A DNA stretch of 19,674 nucleotides. Source: JBQTIP01 sp052388025. Lineage in GTDB: Bacteria; Actinomycetota; UBA4738; HRBIN12. Below the pieces are notes generated by a model. It saw nothing but the letters and a program-made list of their open reading frames with translations, was not told the DNA's origin and did not search any database. Below, piece by piece: positions 1 to 7,225 of the stretch (position 1 is its first letter; the number at the start of each line of letters is the position of its first letter). Position numbers and translations under genes: made by a program. The DNA lies in NCBI GenBank assembly GCA_052388025.1, contig JBQTIP010000091.1, positions 1 to 19,674 of the forward strand, given 5' to 3'.

Positions 1-544
1 CGAGCGACGACGCGTTCGAGTAGTCGACGGCCAGCGCCCCGCTGACCTCCCGCAGGACGAACGTTCCGGGTGGCATGAAGTGCGTCGCCCGCGCGAACAC
101 GTCGGGCTCCTCGTCGCGGATCCACAGTGCCTTGAACACAGCGTGCGACGAATCAAGGTTCGCTCCGACGTGTCGGTAGAAATCGGCCGGGGACCTCCGC
201 TCCGCCAGGCGCGCCGCCTGGGCCTCCGCCCGGCGATCCATCCAGATCATGGCCGGCCGGAGCGCCTTCCCCGCGGCGTCGCATGCCACCATCCCGTCGA
301 GCTGACTCCCGAACGATAGTCCCTTGATCGCATCGGGGCCCTCGGGCACCTCTCGGGCAAGCTTCCCGACCGTGCCGATCACGGCTCGCGTCCACGCTGC
401 GGGGTCCTGCTCGGCCCATCCTGGGCTGGGGAACGACAGACCGTAGCCCTCGTACTCGGAGGCAACAAGCGAGCCGTTCGCCGCGTACAGGGCGGCGTTG
501 GTCCCCTGGCTCCCAACGTCACACCCGATGACGTAGGGCCCCAT
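1..544 (-). CDS. FGGY-family carbohydrate kinase, N-terminal part (cut by window start)
   Basis: This is a cytoplasmic ATP-dependent sugar or polyol kinase of the FGGY (xylulokinase/glycerol kinase) family. About 181 N-terminal residues are present of a usual ~500; the rest lies beyond base 1. Seen: the N-terminal phosphate-binding loop GCDVGSQGTNAALY (residues 7-20), the FPSPGWAEQDP stretch, GLSFGSQLDGM (the usual GxSGQ-like sugar-binding strand) and RPAMIWMDRRA (usual IxWxDxR). The start is the ATG at 544-542, 5 nt after the stop of the upstream dehydrogenase, so it is the fourth gene of the gntR operon. The Shine-Dalgarno sequence is weak, so translation may be coupled. No frame break is seen. 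The family call is firm; the substrate is unknown, although an aldolase and a polyol-type dehydrogenase in the same operon suggest a ketose or a polyol-derived ketose. Confidence 0.85.
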   Translation of the reverse strand, partial: MGPYVIGCDVGSQGTNAALYAANGSLVASEYEGYGLSFPSPGWAEQDPAAWTRAVIGTVGKLAREVPEGPDAIKGLSFGSQLDGMVACDAAGKALRPAMIWMDRRAEAQAARLAERRSPADFYRHVGANLDSSHAVFKALWIRDEEPDVFARATHFMPPGTFVLREVSGALAVDYSNASSL

Positions 545-549
545 CTGGC

Positions 550-1602
550 TCACGGCTGGATCACCACCTTGAGGCCGGTGCCCGCCCGGATCGTAGCGAA
601 CGCGTCGGCGATCCGGTCCAGAGGGAACCGATGCGTCACGATTCGGCCCAGCTCCTCCCGTCGCCGGTTCAGGTACTCCATCGTGATCCGGTACTGCCGA
701 TGGGTGGCTCCGTAAGCGCCGAGCACCGCCAGCTCCTTGTAGTGGAGCTGGTTCATGTCGAGCGGGCTGATCGGGTCGGCCTTCGGCAGGCCGGCGAAGT
801 AGACCACCCGGGCCCGCTTCGCCGCCATGACGAGGGCGGCCTGCTGCGCCTGCTTCGAAGGCGCGGCCACGATGACCCGCCCGGCGCCGGCTCCGCCCGT
901 CCTCGATAGGACCTCCTGGACGCCGTTGTCCTCCCCTGAGACGAAGGCGTCGTCCACGAACGCGCCGACGACCTCGAGCGCGAGATCCAGGCGGTCCTTG
1001 CTGACGTCGGTCAGGTAGACGCGGTGGGCTCCACGATCCCTGGCGAGGACGGACTGCCAGCACCCGATGGGCCCGGAACCGAGGATGACCACCGTGTCGC
1101 CGTACTCGACGGCGAGCACCTCTGCGCCGTTCAGCGCGCACGCGAACGGATCGGCCACCGTCGCGAGGTCCGAGGAGAGATCCGGAGGCAACGAGATGAG
1201 GTTCTTCGTGGCGATCGGGGGCACCGCCGCGTACTCCGCGTACGCCCCCGGGTAGGGGTCGTACCCGTACAGCTCGTGCCGCTCGCAGAGGTTCTGGAAC
1301 CCGTCCAGGCACCACGTGCACTCCGCGCACGTCAGGATGGAGCCGAGGAAGACCCGGTCGCCCTCGGATATCCCGGGCGGAAGATCCGCATCCGGGCCGA
1401 CCTCGACCAGCACCCCGACCGGCTCGTGGCCGAGGATCCACGGCGAGGGCGCCCCGGGATCGCCGTTGAAGAATGTCCGCGCATCCGTCCCGCAGATGCC
1501 ACAGGCCTCCATCCTCAGGATCGCCCCCCGCGGATCGAGCTCGGGCTCGGCCGTGTCTTCAACCTTCACGACTTCGACGTCGTGCATGAAGGCGGCCCTC
1601 AT
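550..1602 (-). CDS. Zn-dependent medium-chain alcohol/polyol dehydrogenase (threonine/sorbitol dehydrogenase-like)
   Basis: A 350-aa MDR-superfamily NAD(P)-dependent dehydrogenase, the usual length for the family. Seen: the catalytic-zinc segment CGICGTD (Cys37), GHE (His59-Glu60), the four-cysteine structural zinc lobe at Cys92, 95, 98 and 106, and the Rossmann loop GSGPIG at residues 175-180. These indicate an active zinc enzyme oxidising a secondary alcohol, sugar or polyol, or reducing the matching ketone. The start chosen is the ATG at 1602-1600, which overlaps the aldolase stop as ATGA; the frame stays open upstream, but that part is antisense-like sequence inside the aldolase gene. The neighbours (aldolase, FGGY kinase, GntR regulator) point to sugar or polyol catabolism. 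Threonine or another amino alcohol as substrate is possible and cannot be excluded. Confidence 0.9.
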   Translation of the reverse strand: MRAAFMHDVEVVKVEDTAEPELDPRGAILRMEACGICGTDARTFFNGDPGAPSPWILGHEPVGVLVEVGPDADLPPGISEGDRVFLGSILTCAECTWCLDGFQNLCERHELYGYDPYPGAYAEYAAVPPIATKNLISLPPDLSSDLATVADPFACALNGAEVLAVEYGDTVVILGSGPIGCWQSVLARDRGAHRVYLTDVSKDRLDLALEVVGAFVDDAFVSGEDNGVQEVLSRTGGAGAGRVIVAAPSKQAQQAALVMAAKRARVVYFAGLPKADPISPLDMNQLHYKELAVLGAYGATHRQYRITMEYLNRRREELGRIVTHRFPLDRIADAFATIRAGTGLKVVIQP

Positions 1603-2435
1603 CGGACCCCTCCCAGCTCTTCCTGCAGCGCCTCGTGGGCCTTCTCTGCGCTCAAGCGGTCCCGGATGACGCGGGAGAGCGCCCTGGTGATGGCCTCCGG
1701 CGAGCTGTGCATGAAGATGTTTCGGCCCACCGAGCAGCCGATCGCTCCCGCCGACACGGCCGCCTCCATGCGCGACAGCAGCTCCCAGTCGTCCAGTCGC
1801 GATCCGCCCGCCAGGACGACCGGGATCCCGGAGGTCGCCTCGACGAGCTTCCCGAAGGAGTCCTGATCGCCGGGCCAGTTGGTCTTCACGATGTCGGCCC
1901 CAAGCTCGGCGCAGAGTCGGACGTTTCGCCGCAGGTACTCGAACCCGTACTGCGCCTTCAGGTCCTCCACCGACGCGTAGGTCGTGGGGAACTCCGCCTC
2001 CGCTATGAACGGCATGCCCAGGTCCGCGCACTCACGGCCGACGGCCGAGAGGATCCGCACCATGCCCGGCTCGGTGTCGCCGCCAAGGGCCGTGAACAGC
2101 ACTACCGCGTCCGCCCCGAGCCGAAGCGCCTCCTCGACCTCGGCGATCTGGACGATCTCGGGGCGCGCACCGTCGGGGTTCGCCGACGCCGACACGAGCA
2201 GCGCGAGCGAGGTCTCCCGGGAGAAGGCCGGCTCCGCGAGGCGGATCATCCCCTTGCTCATCATGATCACGTTGGCCCCGCCCGCGATCGCCTCAGCGGT
2301 TCGCGATCCGATGTCGGCCAGCGGCTCGAGGAACTGCGGCGAGGTCATGCCGTGATCGAGGGCGCAGATCACCGAGACTCCCGCCGGGTCGATCACTCGC
2401 TTCAGGCGCATGGCCTTGCCGACATGGGCGGTCAT
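1599..2435 (-). CDS. DhnA/DeoC-type class I aldolase (LsrF / archaeal FBA family)
   Basis: A 278-aa TIM-barrel aldolase. Seen: ICALDHGM near the N-terminus (Asp27-His28-Gly29), the putative Schiff-base lysine Lys184 in DIVKTNWPG, the phosphate-binding strand VVLAGGS (residues 207-212) and the late GCSVGRNIF motif (233-241). This pattern belongs to the DhnA group, which contains archaeal class I fructose-bisphosphate aldolase, 2-amino-3,7-dideoxyheptulosonate synthase and LsrF. By family it cleaves or transfers a C2-C3 unit on a phosphorylated ketose through a lysine imine. The ATG at 2435 overlaps the gntR stop (ATGA) and its own stop overlaps the dehydrogenase start, so the genes are translationally coupled. 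LsrF is paired with the FGGY kinase LsrK in AI-2 breakdown, but the dehydrogenase and the lack of other lsr genes argue against a direct AI-2 call. Confidence 0.87.
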   Translation of the reverse strand: MTAHVGKAMRLKRVIDPAGVSVICALDHGMTSPQFLEPLADIGSRTAEAIAGGANVIMMSKGMIRLAEPAFSRETSLALLVSASANPDGARPEIVQIAEVEEALRLGADAVVLFTALGGDTEPGMVRILSAVGRECADLGMPFIAEAEFPTTYASVEDLKAQYGFEYLRRNVRLCAELGADIVKTNWPGDQDSFGKLVEATSGIPVVLAGGSRLDDWELLSRMEAAVSAGAIGCSVGRNIFMHSSPEAITRALSRVIRDRLSAEKAHEALQEELGGVR

Positions 2436-3181
2436 GTGAGCCTCCTCCCGGGGCCGCGACGGGCCACCGTGAACTCGAAGGCGTCGGCCAGGTGGTATTC
2501 GTGCGAGTACAGGACGGGACGACCACCGTCTTCGTAGTCCACCTGCTGCAGGTACAGGAGCAGCGCCCCCCTGATGACCCGGAGCTTTGCGGCCACGAGC
2601 TTGTCGGCCTTGACGGGCCGGAAGCTCGCCACGCCGTGGTGCACGGGCGCTCCGAGCTCTCGCTCGAGCACGTCGTAGATCGACTCCGTGGAGAGCAGCT
2701 GGAGGACTTGGGGTCGACCCAGGACCAGGCTCCGGGGAACGATGTCGCGGGAGAAGACGACCGGCCGACCATCGGCCGTGCGGACACGCTCCACTGCCAC
2801 GACGGCGTCACCGGGCTCGAGGGCGAGCCTCCTCCCCTCCTCCCTTGTCGCCGCCGCCTGGGTGATCGTCAAGGCCTCGGTCCCCGGGGTCATCCCCGCC
2901 GCACGGATACCTTCGGTCACGCCGAAGTTGATGTCCAGGTTCGCCCGAAGGCGCGGGCGGTGGGTGACGAACGTCCCCGTTCTCCGGGTCCGGGTTACGA
3001 ACCCATCCTCCTCGAGCGAGCGAAGGGCCTCCCGCAGCGTGGCGCGGGATACGCCGAGCTCGGCGGCGAGTTCCGGCTCCGGGGGGAGCCGGGCGCCCGG
3101 CGGCATCTCGCCGGAGTCGATCCTCCCCGCGATGTCATCCCGCACCCCGAACGAGAGCCGAACCTTGTCCTTCGTCGCCAT
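2432..3181 (-). CDS. GntR-family transcriptional regulator, HutC subfamily (UTRA effector domain)
   Basis: A 249-aa regulator. Residues ~8-75 form the winged helix-turn-helix, with the characteristic ELGVSRATLREALRSLEEDG helix pair and the TRTRRTGTFV wing. Residues ~85-240 form a UTRA ligand-binding domain (EGDAVVAVERVRTADGRPVV-like core, and the C-terminal DYEDGGRPVLYSHEYHLAD segment). HutC proteins are usually repressors released by a sugar phosphate or amine-pathway metabolite. The ATG at 3181 has AAAGG about 7 nt upstream. It is the first gene of the aldolase/dehydrogenase/kinase operon and is divergent from the permease gene at 3443. The intergenic region has two GTC-A-GAC palindromes of the type bound by GntR proteins, one lying inside the predicted gntR promoter, so autoregulation is likely. 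Confidence 0.92.
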   Translation of the reverse strand: MATKDKVRLSFGVRDDIAGRIDSGEMPPGARLPPEPELAAELGVSRATLREALRSLEEDGFVTRTRRTGTFVTHRPRLRANLDINFGVTEGIRAAGMTPGTEALTITQAAATREEGRRLALEPGDAVVAVERVRTADGRPVVFSRDIVPRSLVLGRPQVLQLLSTESIYDVLERELGAPVHHGVASFRPVKADKLVAAKLRVIRGALLLYLQQVDYEDGGRPVLYSHEYHLADAFEFTVARRGPGRRLT

Positions 3182-3210
3182 GCCAGCCTTTTTCGCCCCG
3201 AACGGCTCCC

Positions 3211-3240
3211 AGGCTATTTGTCAGACAAAGTCCCTGTCAA
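3211..3240 (-). promoter_or_regulatory. Predicted promoter of the gntR operon
   Basis: Read on the minus strand: TTGACA (3240-3235), 18-nt spacer, TAGCCT (3216-3211). Expected transcription start is near 3204, about 23 nt before the gntR ATG. The spacer holds the perfect palindrome at 3217-3229, a classic repressor position. Confidence 0.6.
3217..3229. promoter_or_regulatory. Operator-like palindrome 1 (TTTGTC-A-GACAAA)
   Basis: A perfect inverted repeat with 6-bp arms around a single central A. The GTC-N-GAC core resembles sites bound by HutC/FadR-type GntR regulators. It lies between the -35 and -10 boxes of the gntR promoter. Binding by the adjacent GntR protein is inferred. Confidence 0.6.
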
Positions 3241-3257
3241 GGGACCATAACTCCTGC

Positions 3258-3287
3258 TTGACAGTCCGCCGAGGAGGAGCATACGCT
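3258..3287 (+). promoter_or_regulatory. Predicted promoter of the permease gene
   Basis: TTGACA (3258-3263), 18-nt spacer, TACGCT (3282-3287). Transcription would start near 3294, leaving a leader of ~150 nt before the ATG at 3443. Its -35 box is the mirror image of the gntR -35 box, forming the inverted repeat CTGTCAAG/CTTGACAG (3234-3241 and 3257-3264). Confidence 0.55.
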
Positions 3288-3304
3288 CCGGCTCGATCCT
3301 GGCT

Positions 3305-3317
3305 TTGGTCAGACAAA
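3305..3317. promoter_or_regulatory. Operator-like palindrome 2 (TTGGTC-A-GACAAA)
   Basis: The second copy of the palindrome, with one arm mismatch, centred 88 bp from palindrome 1. It sits just downstream of the predicted plus-strand transcription start, where a bound repressor could block transcription of the permease gene. Two copies at this spacing would also allow DNA looping; this is inferred. Confidence 0.55.
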
Positions 3318-3442
3318 GGCTCAAGCGACAGGGAGAACAAAACGCGTGATCGGGAGCCTAGGTAGGTCGATCTAGGGCGAGACGGGCGCACGTGCCCGCT
3401 CGCCCTTCGTCGTTTCTGGAGGGCCGGAGCGAAGGGGGGACG

Positions 3443-4954
3443 ATGGAGGAGAAGCCGAAGGTCGAGAAAGTCGGTGTCGTCGAGTACCAGCACGTCGGCG
3501 CCGAGTACATGAAGGAGCGCGAGCTCCAGCGGCGCGCCGGCCCGGCCCTCATCTGGGGCCTCGGGGTGGGCTACGTCATCTCGGGGGAGTACTTCTCCTG
3601 GAACTTCGGGTTCACCGGCGGCGGCTTCGGGGGGATGCTGTTCGCCACGTTCCTGGCCATCGCCATGTACGTGCTGATGGTCTACAGCATCTCCGAGATG
3701 GCGACGGCCTTCCCCGTGACCGGGGGCCCCTACGCGTTCGCCAGGCGGACGATGGGCGTATGGGGCGGGTTCGCGACCGGCATCGGGGCCATCCTCGAGT
3801 ACGTCCTCGCGACGTCGGCCATCGCGGTCGTGATCGGCATCAACGTGACGCTCCTTCCGCCGTTCGATTCGCTGCCCGACATCCTCGGGCTGGACCCGAT
3901 CGAGTGGATCGCGGTGCTCGCCTACGTGGTCTTCTTGGGCATCAACCTCATGGGGGTCCAGGCGACCCTGGTCTCGGTGTTCGCGATCACCGTGACTTCG
4001 GTGGTCATCCTGCTGCTCTGGGCCGTCGTGATGCTCGCCGGGGGGGACTGGCAGGCGTCGAACTTCACGAACCTGGCTCCCGAGGCGGGCCAGAGCACGT
4101 TCTTCCCCTTCGGGGCGTTCAAGGGGATCCTGCAGGCGCTGCCGTTCGCCTTCTGGTTCTACCTGGCGATCGAGGGCGTGCCGCTCGCCTCCGAGGAGAC
4201 GAGGGATCCGGCTCGGGACCTCCCCAAGGGGTCGATCTGGGCCATGTGGTCGCTCGTCTTCTTCTCCGCGGTGGCGTTCTTCGTCGCGGGGGGCATCCTC
4301 GGGGCCGAGGGTCTCTCGGTCGCCGGCGCGCCGATCGCCGAGACCGTGAAGGTGATCCAGGGCGAGAGCTTCTTCTTCTGGCTCGTGACGGTCGTGGGGA
4401 TCACGGGGTTCGTCGCCTCGTTCCACTCGATCATCTTCGCGTACAGCCGGATCGTCTACGCGCTCTCACGCGCGGGGTACATCCCCCGGATCCTGTCCCT
4501 CACGGGCGGGAGGAAGACCCCGTACCTGGCGCTGATCATCCCGGCGATACTGGGCCTGATCACGGTCATCTGGTACAACAAGGCCGACCCGGCCAACGCG
4601 CTCCTCGTGATCACCGAGATGTCGGTCTTCGGCGCCCTCACGACGTACGTGCTGATGATGATCGCGTTCATCATCCTCCGGGTGAAGGAGCCCAACGTCG
4701 AGCGGCCGTACCGGAGTCCCGTGGGCATCCTCGGCGCCGTGATCGCGGCGGCCATCGCGTTCGTCGCCGGCATCGCGCAGCTCGGCTACGACCTGGCGGG
4801 AGCACGGGTCGGGGTCGTTGCGGTCGTCGTCAGCCTGGTCGTGGGGTACCTCTACTTCGGGCTGTACAGCCGGCACCGCCTGGTTGCCGAGGCACCCGAG
4901 GAGGAGTTCGCGTTGATCGAGAAGGCCGAGGCCGAGCTGGAGGCGCCCGGCTAG
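3443..4954 (+). CDS. APC-superfamily amine/amino-acid permease, ethanolamine-permease-like
   Basis: A 503-aa inner-membrane transporter with about 12 hydrophobic segments. The N-terminal cytoplasmic part (YMKERELQRRAGP) followed by GLGVGYVISGEYFSWNFGF and the SEMATAFPVTGGPYAFARR segment closely resembles the ethanolamine transporter (EAT) group of the APC family; the RDPARDLPKG loop is also typical of APC proteins. It would import a small amine or amino acid by proton symport or exchange. The start is the ATG at 3443, preceded by GGGGGGA; a GTG at 3392 in the same frame lacks a good ribosome-binding site. It is divergent from gntR and followed by a GS-like ligase, a permease-ligase pairing known from gamma-glutamylation routes for putrescine and ethanolamine. 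The ethanolamine assignment is a family resemblance, not proof. Confidence 0.88.
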   Translation: MEEKPKVEKVGVVEYQHVGAEYMKERELQRRAGPALIWGLGVGYVISGEYFSWNFGFTGGGFGGMLFATFLAIAMYVLMVYSISEMATAFPVTGGPYAFARRTMGVWGGFATGIGAILEYVLATSAIAVVIGINVTLLPPFDSLPDILGLDPIEWIAVLAYVVFLGINLMGVQATLVSVFAITVTSVVILLLWAVVMLAGGDWQASNFTNLAPEAGQSTFFPFGAFKGILQALPFAFWFYLAIEGVPLASEETRDPARDLPKGSIWAMWSLVFFSAVAFFVAGGILGAEGLSVAGAPIAETVKVIQGESFFFWLVTVVGITGFVASFHSIIFAYSRIVYALSRAGYIPRILSLTGGRKTPYLALIIPAILGLITVIWYNKADPANALLVITEMSVFGALTTYVLMMIAFIILRVKEPNVERPYRSPVGILGAVIAAAIAFVAGIAQLGYDLAGARVGVVAVVVSLVVGYLYFGLYSRHRLVAEAPEEEFALIEKAEAELEAPG

Positions 4955-4990
4955 GGGCATCCTCGGATCGGAAGGGAGAGCGCTCAGCGC

Positions 4991-5026
4991 AAGCTGCGGC
5001 GGGCCGGACGAGGCCCGCCGCAGCTT
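4991..5026 (+). terminator. Strong hairpin between permease and GS-like gene (terminator or attenuator)
   Basis: A perfect 15-bp stem (4991-5005 with 5012-5026) and a 6-nt loop, ending in CTTTCTT. It lies 36 nt after the permease stop and 30 nt before the GS-like ATG. The T-run is short, so it may be partial termination or an RNA-stabilising element that sets the ratio of permease to ligase. Confidence 0.7.
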
Positions 5027-5056
5027 TCTTCGCCACCCATCGTGAGAGGAGGGACC

Positions 5057-6433
5057 ATGGCAGGGAACCTGGACGTGAAGACGCTCGAGGAGATGGCGCA
5101 CTCGGGGGAGATCGACACGGTCCTTTGCATGTTCACCGATTTCCAAGGGCGATTCGTCGGCAAACGGATCCTCCCGCACTTCTTCCTCGAGGAAGTGTTG
5201 GGCGAGGAAGGGCTTCATGCCTGCCTGTACCTGATCACGATCGATATGGAGATGGAGCCGCTCCCAGGCTTCCAGTTCGCGAGCTGGGAGACAGGCTACG
5301 GGGACTTCAAGATGATCCCCGACCTTTCCACGCTCCGGGTCGTGCCTTGGCTCGAGAAGACCGCGATGGTCATTTGCGATGTCGCCGATGAAGAGACGAA
5401 TGAGCCGGTGGAGGTCGCGCCCCGGCAGATCCTGAAGCGGCAGATCGAGCGGGCCAAGCAGGCCGGGTACACCGTGAAGGCCGGTTCGGAACTCGAGTTC
5501 TACCTCTTCAAGGAGTCCTACGAGGAGGCGGCGCAGAAGCGCTACCAGGACCTTCAGCCCTCTTCCACCTACATCATGGACTACCACATGCTCCAGACGA
5601 CCAAGGACGAGTGGATCATCCGCCAGATCCGCAACGGGATGGTGGGCGCCGGTATCCCCATCGAGTTCTCGAAGGGCGAGTTCGGCAAGGGCCAGCAGGA
5701 GATCAACATCACGTACGCGGAGGCACTGGAGACCGCCGATTACCACGCCATCTACAAGCACGGGGTGAAGGAGATCTCCGCGTTGAACGGTGCGGCCATC
5801 ACGTTCATGGCGAAGTGGACGATGGCCGAGGCCGGCTCTTCCTGCCACATGCACTCGAGCGTCTGGAGTGAGGACGGCAGCGAGTCCCTCATGTGGGACG
5901 ACAACGCACAGCACCACATGTCGGACACGTTCCGCTACTACCTGGGCGGGCTCATGAGCACGGCGCGGGAGATGGCCTGGATGTTCGCGCCGTTCGTGAA
6001 CTCCTTCAAGCGGTATCAGCTCGGGTCGTGGGCTCCGACGGCGATAGTCTGGAGCCACGACAACCGCACCTGCGGGTTCCGAGTGGTCGGCGAGCAGAAG
6101 GGCAACCGGGTCGAGTCCCGGCTCCCCGGTGCCGACGTGAACTCGTACCTGGGCTACGCGGCCACGATCGCCGGCGGGCTCCACGGCCTGCAAAACAAGA
6201 TCGAGGCTCCGGACATGTTCCACGGCAACGCGTACGAGGCCAAGGACGTTCCGCGGGTTCCAAGTTCGCTTCACGAAGCGATCGACGAGATGAACAAGAG
6301 CGAGGTCATGCGTGAGGCGTTCGGGGACTACGTCTTCGAGCACCTCCTGAACATGGCGAGGCAGGAGCAGATCATCTTCGACAACAACTGCGTGACCGAC
6401 TGGGAGCTCGGGCGCTACTTCGAGCGCGGGTAG
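5057..6433 (+). CDS. Glutamine-synthetase-family ligase (gamma-glutamyl-amine synthetase type)
   Basis: A 458-aa member of the GS-like family that includes PuuA, GmaS and the Streptomyces GlnA2-4 proteins. The reaction class is ATP + glutamate + amine giving a gamma-glutamyl amide. Seen: the N-terminal beta-grasp segment MFTDFQGRFVGKR (25-37), the metal-binding glutamates Glu145/Glu147 in GSELEFYLF, GQQEIN (Glu215), the HxH motif His264-Met-His266, VNSFKR (314-319), NRTCGFRV (Arg337) and RVESRLPGAD (351-360). All catalytic regions appear intact. The start is the ATG at 5057, with GAGAGGAGGG just upstream. It follows an ethanolamine-type permease, so ethanolamine or another monoamine is the best guess for the acceptor; ammonia (a true GlnA) is less likely because the motifs differ from housekeeping GS. 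Confidence 0.9.
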   Translation: MAGNLDVKTLEEMAHSGEIDTVLCMFTDFQGRFVGKRILPHFFLEEVLGEEGLHACLYLITIDMEMEPLPGFQFASWETGYGDFKMIPDLSTLRVVPWLEKTAMVICDVADEETNEPVEVAPRQILKRQIERAKQAGYTVKAGSELEFYLFKESYEEAAQKRYQDLQPSSTYIMDYHMLQTTKDEWIIRQIRNGMVGAGIPIEFSKGEFGKGQQEINITYAEALETADYHAIYKHGVKEISALNGAAITFMAKWTMAEAGSSCHMHSSVWSEDGSESLMWDDNAQHHMSDTFRYYLGGLMSTAREMAWMFAPFVNSFKRYQLGSWAPTAIVWSHDNRTCGFRVVGEQKGNRVESRLPGADVNSYLGYAATIAGGLHGLQNKIEAPDMFHGNAYEAKDVPRVPSSLHEAIDEMNKSEVMREAFGDYVFEHLLNMARQEQIIFDNNCVTDWELGRYFERG

Positions 6434-6442
6434 GCGCGCGCG

Positions 6443-6469
6443 GAGGGCCGCATGGAGGCTGAGGCCCTC
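6443..6469 (+). terminator. Weak hairpin after the GS-like gene
   Basis: A 7-bp stem GAGGGCC/GGCCCTC (6443-6449 with 6463-6469) with a 13-nt loop and no T-run. It lies 9 nt after the stop of the GS-like gene and before the predicted promoter of the next gene. Confidence 0.3.
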
Positions 6470-6481
6470 TGCCCGTGCCAC

Positions 6482-6496
6482 TACACTTCCCGGCCA
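6482..6496 (+). promoter_or_regulatory. Predicted leaderless promoter (-10 box) of the amidotransferase gene
   Basis: TACACT (6482-6487) lies 8 nt before the ATG at 6496, and there is no Shine-Dalgarno sequence. This is the arrangement expected when transcription starts at the start codon, common in actinobacteria. Confidence 0.45.
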
Positions 6497-7206
6497 TGAA
6501 GCCGGTGGTGCTGATCGGGCACGATGCCTGGGAGACGTTCGGGCTCGCCCCCGCCGCCCTGCGGGCCGAGGGCCTCGACGTCCGTATCCACAACGCCCGC
6601 GAGGACGGACCGCCGCCGGACGTCGACGAGGTCGGCGGCATCATCGTCTTCGGCGGCGAGATGAACGTCGACGAGACGGGTCGCTTCCCGTTCCTCGCGG
6701 CCGAGCGAGACCTGACCAAGCGGGCCATCGATCGCGGCGTGCCGTTCCTCGGCATCTGCCTTGGGGCGCAGATGCTGGCGCGGGCGCAGGACGTGCCGGT
6801 CGTGAAGGCGCCCGTTCGGGAGATCGGCTTCGCGGCGCTGCACCTGACGGCCAAGGCGGCCCCCGATCCGCTCATGTCGGTCTTCTCGGACGGCGACATG
6901 GTGTTCCACTGGCACGAGGACACGTTCGCGCTGTCGGATGGGGCCGTGTTGCTCGGAACCGGTGACCACGTGCGGGTGCAGGCCTTCCGCGTCGGGGAAC
7001 GGGCGTGGGGCCTGCAGTTCCACTTCGAGGTCGACCGCGACGAGCTCGAGATGTGGCTCAGTGACGCCGACGACGGCCTCAAGGAGGCGTGGGGCAAGTC
7101 GGCCGACGAGCTCCGCGCGGAGGCCGACCTCAACCTCTCGGTGCAGGAAGATCGAGCCCGCGAGCTCTTCCGGCGGTTCGCCCGCGAGGTGCGAGCGGCC
7201 GGCTGA
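6496..7206 (+). CDS. Class I glutamine amidotransferase-like protein (GMP-synthase-type GATase domain)
   Basis: A 236-aa stand-alone GATase1-fold protein. The nucleophile elbow is GICLGAQ with Cys88, and the His-Glu pair is in LQFHFEVD (His176, Glu178), so the triad of a glutamine or gamma-glutamyl hydrolase is complete. The length and layout match the GMP-synthase-like amidotransferase family rather than PuuD (peptidase C26), although both share the fold. Start: the ATG at 6496, preceded by a leaderless-type -10 box; a GTG at 6475 is possible but lacks support. It comes 62 nt after the GS-like ligase, so a role in releasing glutamate from a gamma-glutamyl product is conceivable, but a separate promoter and the broad family make this only a hypothesis. 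Confidence 0.85.
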   Translation: MKPVVLIGHDAWETFGLAPAALRAEGLDVRIHNAREDGPPPDVDEVGGIIVFGGEMNVDETGRFPFLAAERDLTKRAIDRGVPFLGICLGAQMLARAQDVPVVKAPVREIGFAALHLTAKAAPDPLMSVFSDGDMVFHWHEDTFALSDGAVLLGTGDHVRVQAFRVGERAWGLQFHFEVDRDELEMWLSDADDGLKEAWGKSADELRAEADLNLSVQEDRARELFRRFAREVRAAG

Positions 7207-7225
7207 CCTCGGCGTCGGTGCGTCG

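Noticed and set aside
1..3181. An AI-2 (lsr) processing operon
   Set aside because: LsrF-like aldolase and FGGY kinase are shared families, but there is no LsrG, LsrR or transporter, the regulator is GntR, and a Zn-dehydrogenase is present.
3392..3442. Upstream GTG start for the permease
   Set aside because: It lacks a ribosome-binding site and gives an extra Pro/Ser/Arg-rich tail; the ATG at 3443 follows GGGGGGA at good spacing.
3760..5391. A plus-strand open frame of 543 codons
   Set aside because: It runs out of frame through the permease, across the hairpin and into the GS-like gene. Its Arg/Gly/Asp-rich composition is a GC artefact.
3443..6433. A classical eut (ethanolamine ammonia-lyase) cluster
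   Set aside because: Only the permease resembles that pathway. No EutB, EutC, microcompartment or aldehyde dehydrogenase gene is in the window.
4466..6481. A minus-strand open frame of about 671 codons
   Set aside because: It mirrors the permease and GS-like genes, is rich in Arg/His/Leu/Asp and has no recognisable domain; the plus-strand genes are certain.
6496..7206. Naming the class I amidotransferase puuD
   Set aside because: It has the GATase1 triad, but its layout is of the GMP-synthase-like amidotransferase type rather than peptidase C26, and no other puu genes besides the GS-like one are present.
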